Shown piece after piece: positions 6,395-9,602 of a stretch of 9,602 nt of DNA. A model generated the notes under the pieces. The model was not told the DNA's origin and did no database searches. It saw only the letters and a list, made by a program, of their open reading frames with translations. The stretch's first letter is position 1. Every line of letters starts with the position of its first letter. Source of the DNA: Butyrivibrio sp. (GTDB lineage Bacteria > Bacillota_A > Clostridia > Lachnospirales > Lachnospiraceae); contig NZ_JAILQF010000253.1 in the NCBI RefSeq assembly GCF_024699075.1, forward strand, positions 1 through 9,602, read 5' to 3'. The position numbers and the translations under genes are program-made.

Positions 6395-7897
6395 ATGGGC
6401 AAGTCTACGGGATTTATGGAATATACAAGAGTTGAAGAATCTCTTGTAAGTGTAAAAGACAGAATTAAGAATTTTAATGAGTTTCACAGACATCTAAATG
6501 AAGATGACAGAAGACAGCAGGCTTCAAGATGTATGGACTGTGGCGTTCCTATGTGCCAGTCAGCTATTAAACTTAAAGGAATGGTAACAGGATGCCCTCT
6601 CCACAATCTTATTCCTGAATGGAATGATGAAATCTATCAGGGACATTATGAACATGCGCTTTCAAGACTTTTAAAGACCAGTAACTTTCCGGAATTTACC
6701 GGAAGGGTATGCCCTGCTCTTTGCGAGAAGGCCTGCATATGCGGAACTGTAGAAGATTCAGTAACAATTCATAATAACGAGCTTTTCCTTATAGAAAAAG
6801 GATTTGAAGAAGGCTATGTAAAGCCAAGAATTCCTAAGTATATAAGTGGCAAGAAGGTAGCTGTTATAGGAAGCGGCCCTTCCGGCCTTGCTGTAGCAGA
6901 TCAGCTCTGCCACAGAGGCCACAGCGTAACTGTATATGAAAGAGATGACCGCATTGGCGGACTTCTTATGTATGGTATTCCTAATATGAAGCTTCAAAAG
7001 GAAGTGATCATAAGAAGACAAAAGCTCATGGAAGAAGAAGGTGTTGTATTCAGGACATCAGTTGATGTTGGCAAAGATATAAAGTCATCTGACCTTCTTA
7101 AAGAGTATGATGCAGTCGTACTTTGCTGCGGAGCAAAGAATCCAAGACCTCTTGCTCCTGCAGATATGAAGACTACAAAAGGTATATATTATGCAGTTGA
7201 TTTCCTTAAATCAACTACAAAAGCAATCATAGATAGTGGTGCACTTCTTAATGACAAGGTTACATTAGCAGGTGTAAAAGAAGGTTCATATATCAGTGCC
7301 AAGGATAAAAATGTAGTGATCGTAGGCGGCGGTGATACAGGTAATGACTGCGTTGGCACATGTATAAGGCATGGTTGTAAGTCTGTAACACAGATTGAAA
7401 TGATGCCTTGTCCTCCAAAGGAAAGAGCAGCATCCAACCCATGGCCTGAATGGCCTAAGGTCTTAAAGACCGACTATGGTCAGGAAGAAGCTATAGGAGT
7501 ATTTGGCGATGATCCCAGAATTTATGAGACCACAGTCAAAGAAGTTATTTCTAAAAACGGCAAGATAAGCGCTGTTAAGACTGTAAAGGTTAAATTCGAT
7601 AACGGTAAACTTGTAGAAGTTGAAGGAACAGAGAAGACTATAAAGTGCGATCTTCTGCTTATAGCAGCTGGATTTATCGGCTGTCAGGAATATGTTGCCA
7701 AAGACTTTAATGTAGCTCTTTCAGGAAGAAATACTGTAGTAACTTCTGATCCTGATAATTATAGTACCAATGTCAAAAAGGTATTTACTGCAGGAGATAT
7801 GCATAGAGGTCAGTCACTTGTAGTATGGGCGATCGCAGAAGGAAGAGCTTGTGCTAAAGAAGTTGATGAATACCTTATGGGCTATAGCAATATGTGA
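6395..7897 (+). CDS. gltD: Glutamate synthase (NADPH), small (beta) subunit
   Basis: Oxidises NADPH through FAD and passes electrons via iron-sulfur clusters to GltB. The start chosen is the ATG at 6395 (MGKSTGFMEY, 500 residues), because AAAGGAG at 6381-6387 ends seven bases before it. An in-frame ATG at 6389 is only one base from that site and is unlikely to be used. The N terminus carries cysteines for two 4Fe-4S clusters: Cys46, Cys49, Cys54 and Cys67, then Cys106, Cys110 and Cys114. An FAD-binding Rossmann motif VIGSGPSG lies near 157-164, with RIGGLLMYGIPNMKL after it, and an NADPH-binding motif VGGGDTGND lies near 310. The C-terminal FTAGDMHRGQSLVVWAI is the second FAD-contact motif of this family. 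Length and motif order are normal for GltD. Only two bases separate it from gltB, so the two are surely co-transcribed and probably translationally coupled. Confidence 0.96.
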   Translation: MGKSTGFMEYTRVEESLVSVKDRIKNFNEFHRHLNEDDRRQQASRCMDCGVPMCQSAIKLKGMVTGCPLHNLIPEWNDEIYQGHYEHALSRLLKTSNFPEFTGRVCPALCEKACICGTVEDSVTIHNNELFLIEKGFEEGYVKPRIPKYISGKKVAVIGSGPSGLAVADQLCHRGHSVTVYERDDRIGGLLMYGIPNMKLQKEVIIRRQKLMEEEGVVFRTSVDVGKDIKSSDLLKEYDAVVLCCGAKNPRPLAPADMKTTKGIYYAVDFLKSTTKAIIDSGALLNDKVTLAGVKEGSYISAKDKNVVIVGGGDTGNDCVGTCIRHGCKSVTQIEMMPCPPKERAASNPWPEWPKVLKTDYGQEEAIGVFGDDPRIYETTVKEVISKNGKISAVKTVKVKFDNGKLVEVEGTEKTIKCDLLLIAAGFIGCQEYVAKDFNVALSGRNTVVTSDPDNYSTNVKKVFTAGDMHRGQSLVVWAIAEGRACAKEVDEYLMGYSNM

Positions 7898-7918
7898 TCA
7901 TAGCCTGATTATTTTCTC

Positions 7919-7953
7919 GAGTGTCTCAATCATGGAAAATACGTGAGGCATTC
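7919..7953 (+). other. Intergenic stem-loop between gltD and asnB
   Basis: GAGTGTCTCA (7919-7928) can pair with TGAGGCATTC (7944-7953) over ten base pairs, two of them G-U, around a 15-base loop. No T tract follows, so it is not an evident intrinsic terminator. It could be an mRNA processing or stability element that adjusts asnB level, or it may be incidental. I see no convincing promoter in the 97-base gap, which fits asnB being part of the gltBD transcript. Confidence 0.3.
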
Positions 7954-7979
7954 CAAAAAAATAATGGATGATACGTAAC

Positions 7980-7986
7980 AAGGAGG
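7980..7986 (+). promoter_or_regulatory. Ribosome binding site of asnB
   Basis: AAGGAGG, a near-perfect anti-16S match, ends eight bases before the ATG at 7995. It is stronger than the gltB and gltD sites. Confidence 0.8.
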
Positions 7987-7994
7987 ATATATAG

Positions 7995-9581
7995 ATGTGC
8001 ACTATACTTGGTTTTTGCTCAAGAAGAGCAAAAGAAGAAGTGTGTGAAAGCATGCTTCAAATATGCGCTTCAAGAGGACCTGACATGACCAGAGTACAAA
8101 AGGTCGAAGAAGGAATTCTTGGATTTGGAAGATTATCGATAATGGGACTTACAGAAGCTGGTATGCAGCCCTTTAATCATAATGGGAATACACTTGTATG
8201 TAACGGTGAGATATACGGATTTCGTAAGCTCAAAGACTATTTAAAAGGTATAGGCTACAGCTTCGAATCAGATAGTGACTGTGAGATTCTTCTTCCGCTT
8301 TATGAAAGACTTGGAACAGCAATGTTTTCTCTTCTTGATGCAGAGTATGCACTTGTCTTATATGATGCCAAAAAGAAAAGCTTTGTAGCAGCCAGAGATC
8401 CGATAGGAATAAGGCCTCTTTACTATGGTTATGACCAGGATGGAAGCATAGTATTTGCATCAGAGCCCAAGATGCTGACTGATGTGTGCGACAAGATAAT
8501 GCCATTTCCTCCCGGACACTATTACGAATATGGTAAGTTCATACAGTATGCTGATCCTTCAAGCGTTGATGGCGAATATACGGATGGTGATCTTGATGAT
8601 ATTTGTAAAGGTATACATGACAGACTTGTAACCGGTATTGAAAAAAGACTTGATGCCGATGCAAAGGTTGGCTTCCTTCTTTCAGGTGGTCTTGATTCTT
8701 CACTTGTATGCGGCGTCGCTGCAAAGATGCTTGATAAGCCACTTGAAACATTTTCAATTGGTATGGATATAGATGCGATCGATCTTAAGTATGCAAGAGA
8801 AGTTGCAGATTATATAGGTAGTAACCATCACGAAGTTATCATTTCCAAAGAAGATGTTGTAGGTGCTCTTGAAACAGTTATTAAGACTCTTGGAACCTAT
8901 GATATTACAACTATAAGAGCTTCTATTGGAATGTATCTTGTATGTAAATGGATCCACGAAAATACTGATATAAGAGTTATTCTTACAGGTGAAATTTCAG
9001 ATGAACTTTTTGGTTATAAATATACTGACTTTGCTCCAAGTGCTGAGGCTTTCCAGGAGGAATCAGCAAAGAGAATAAGAGAGCTTCACATGTATGACGT
9101 TTTAAGAGCAGACAGATGTATATCAGTAAACTCATTAGAAGCAAGAGTTCCGTTTGGTGATCTTGACTTTGTAAACTATGTAATGAGCATAGATCCAAAG
9201 CTTAAGATGAATACATATGATATGGGTAAATACCTTCTTCGACGCGCCTTTGAAGAAGATGAGGTTATACCTGAGAACATCCTTATGCGTGAAAAGGCAG
9301 CCTTTTCTGATGCAGTAGGTCATTCTCTCAGAGATGATCTTGTAGAATATGCAGAGAGTCTTTATACAGATGAAGAGTTTGAAGAGGGGTGTGCAAAGTA
9401 TGATTTTGCAAAGCCTTTCACCAAAGAATCTCTTCTTTACAGAGATATATTTGAAAAGTATTATGGCGGCAATGCACAGATGGTAGTAGACTTCTGGATG
9501 CCCAATAAAGAGTGGGAAGGCTGCAACGTAAACGATCCATCAGCACGAGTCCTCGCTAATTACGGCAACAGTGGCGTATAA
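7995..9581 (+). CDS. asnB: Asparagine synthetase, glutamine-hydrolysing (AsnB type)
   Basis: Makes asparagine from aspartate, ATP and glutamine. The N-terminal class-II glutaminase domain (about 2-190) begins with the nucleophile Cys2 exposed after Met removal. Expected partners are present: Arg46 in GFGRLSI, Asn70 and Glu72 in CNGEIYG, and Asp95 in SDSDCEIL. SRGPD and AARDPIGIRPLYYG also fit. The synthetase domain (about 210-515) carries the ATP pyrophosphatase P-loop SGGLDSS at 230-236, then TFSIGMD, TIRASIGMYL, LTGEISDELFGYKY and EARVPFGDLDFV. The C terminus has FWMPNKEWEG. The length of 528 residues is close to the 554 of E. coli AsnB. AAGGAGG at 7980-7986, eight bases upstream, sets the start. 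It follows gltD by 97 bases in the same direction, so co-transcription is likely but not certain. No hairpin with a T tract is visible in the 21 bases after the stop. Confidence 0.95.
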   Translation: MCTILGFCSRRAKEEVCESMLQICASRGPDMTRVQKVEEGILGFGRLSIMGLTEAGMQPFNHNGNTLVCNGEIYGFRKLKDYLKGIGYSFESDSDCEILLPLYERLGTAMFSLLDAEYALVLYDAKKKSFVAARDPIGIRPLYYGYDQDGSIVFASEPKMLTDVCDKIMPFPPGHYYEYGKFIQYADPSSVDGEYTDGDLDDICKGIHDRLVTGIEKRLDADAKVGFLLSGGLDSSLVCGVAAKMLDKPLETFSIGMDIDAIDLKYAREVADYIGSNHHEVIISKEDVVGALETVIKTLGTYDITTIRASIGMYLVCKWIHENTDIRVILTGEISDELFGYKYTDFAPSAEAFQEESAKRIRELHMYDVLRADRCISVNSLEARVPFGDLDFVNYVMSIDPKLKMNTYDMGKYLLRRAFEEDEVIPENILMREKAAFSDAVGHSLRDDLVEYAESLYTDEEFEEGCAKYDFAKPFTKESLLYRDIFEKYYGGNAQMVVDFWMPNKEWEGCNVNDPSARVLANYGNSGV

Positions 9582-9602
9582 CAAGTAATACAAATCGCCG
9601 TC

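Noticed and set aside
1..9602. Mobile element, CRISPR array, tRNA/rRNA gene or phage signal
   Set aside because: No terminal repeats, transposase or integrase motifs, regularly spaced repeats, or tRNA-like cloverleaf were seen. Nearly all sequence outside 1320-1844 is core metabolic coding sequence.

Overview
This window is a nitrogen-assimilation locus from a low-to-moderate G+C Firmicute. A Lachnospiraceae member of the Butyrivibrio/Pseudobutyrivibrio/Roseburia type is my best guess. The reasons are a type III glutamine synthetase, AGGAGG-type ribosome binding sites, consensus-like sigma-A promoters in very AT-rich spacers, and codon use rich in CTT, AGA and ATA. The genus is an inference.

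Layout: (1) positions 1-1319, minus strand, hold the N-terminal ~440 codons of glutamine synthetase type III (glnN); its C-terminal part lies outside the window. (2) Positions 1320-1844 are a 525-bp divergent regulatory region with no convincing gene. It contains a minus-strand promoter for glnN followed by a leader with two intrinsic terminators, an AT-rich centre with a 17-bp imperfect direct repeat, and two candidate plus-strand promoters followed by one terminator-type attenuator just upstream of gltB. (3) Positions 1845-6392 encode the large subunit of glutamate synthase (gltB), followed with a 2-nt gap by the small subunit (gltD, 6395-7897). (4) After a 97-nt gap comes a glutamine-hydrolysing asparagine synthetase (asnB, 7995-9581). 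The last 21 bases hold nothing recognisable.

How the genes work together: GlnN fixes ammonium onto glutamate to give glutamine. GltB/GltD use glutamine, 2-oxoglutarate and reducing power from NADPH to give two glutamates, which closes the GS-GOGAT cycle. AsnB uses glutamine as nitrogen donor to make asparagine from aspartate. The enzymes are standard. The least ordinary part is the control region: both divergent transcription units appear to pass through terminator-like leader hairpins before their first gene, and both leaders carry the same 9-mer (GCAACGAGG) directly before the terminator stem. This suggests shared control by transcription antitermination. I could not identify the ligand or protein involved, and I see no clearly novel protein system.
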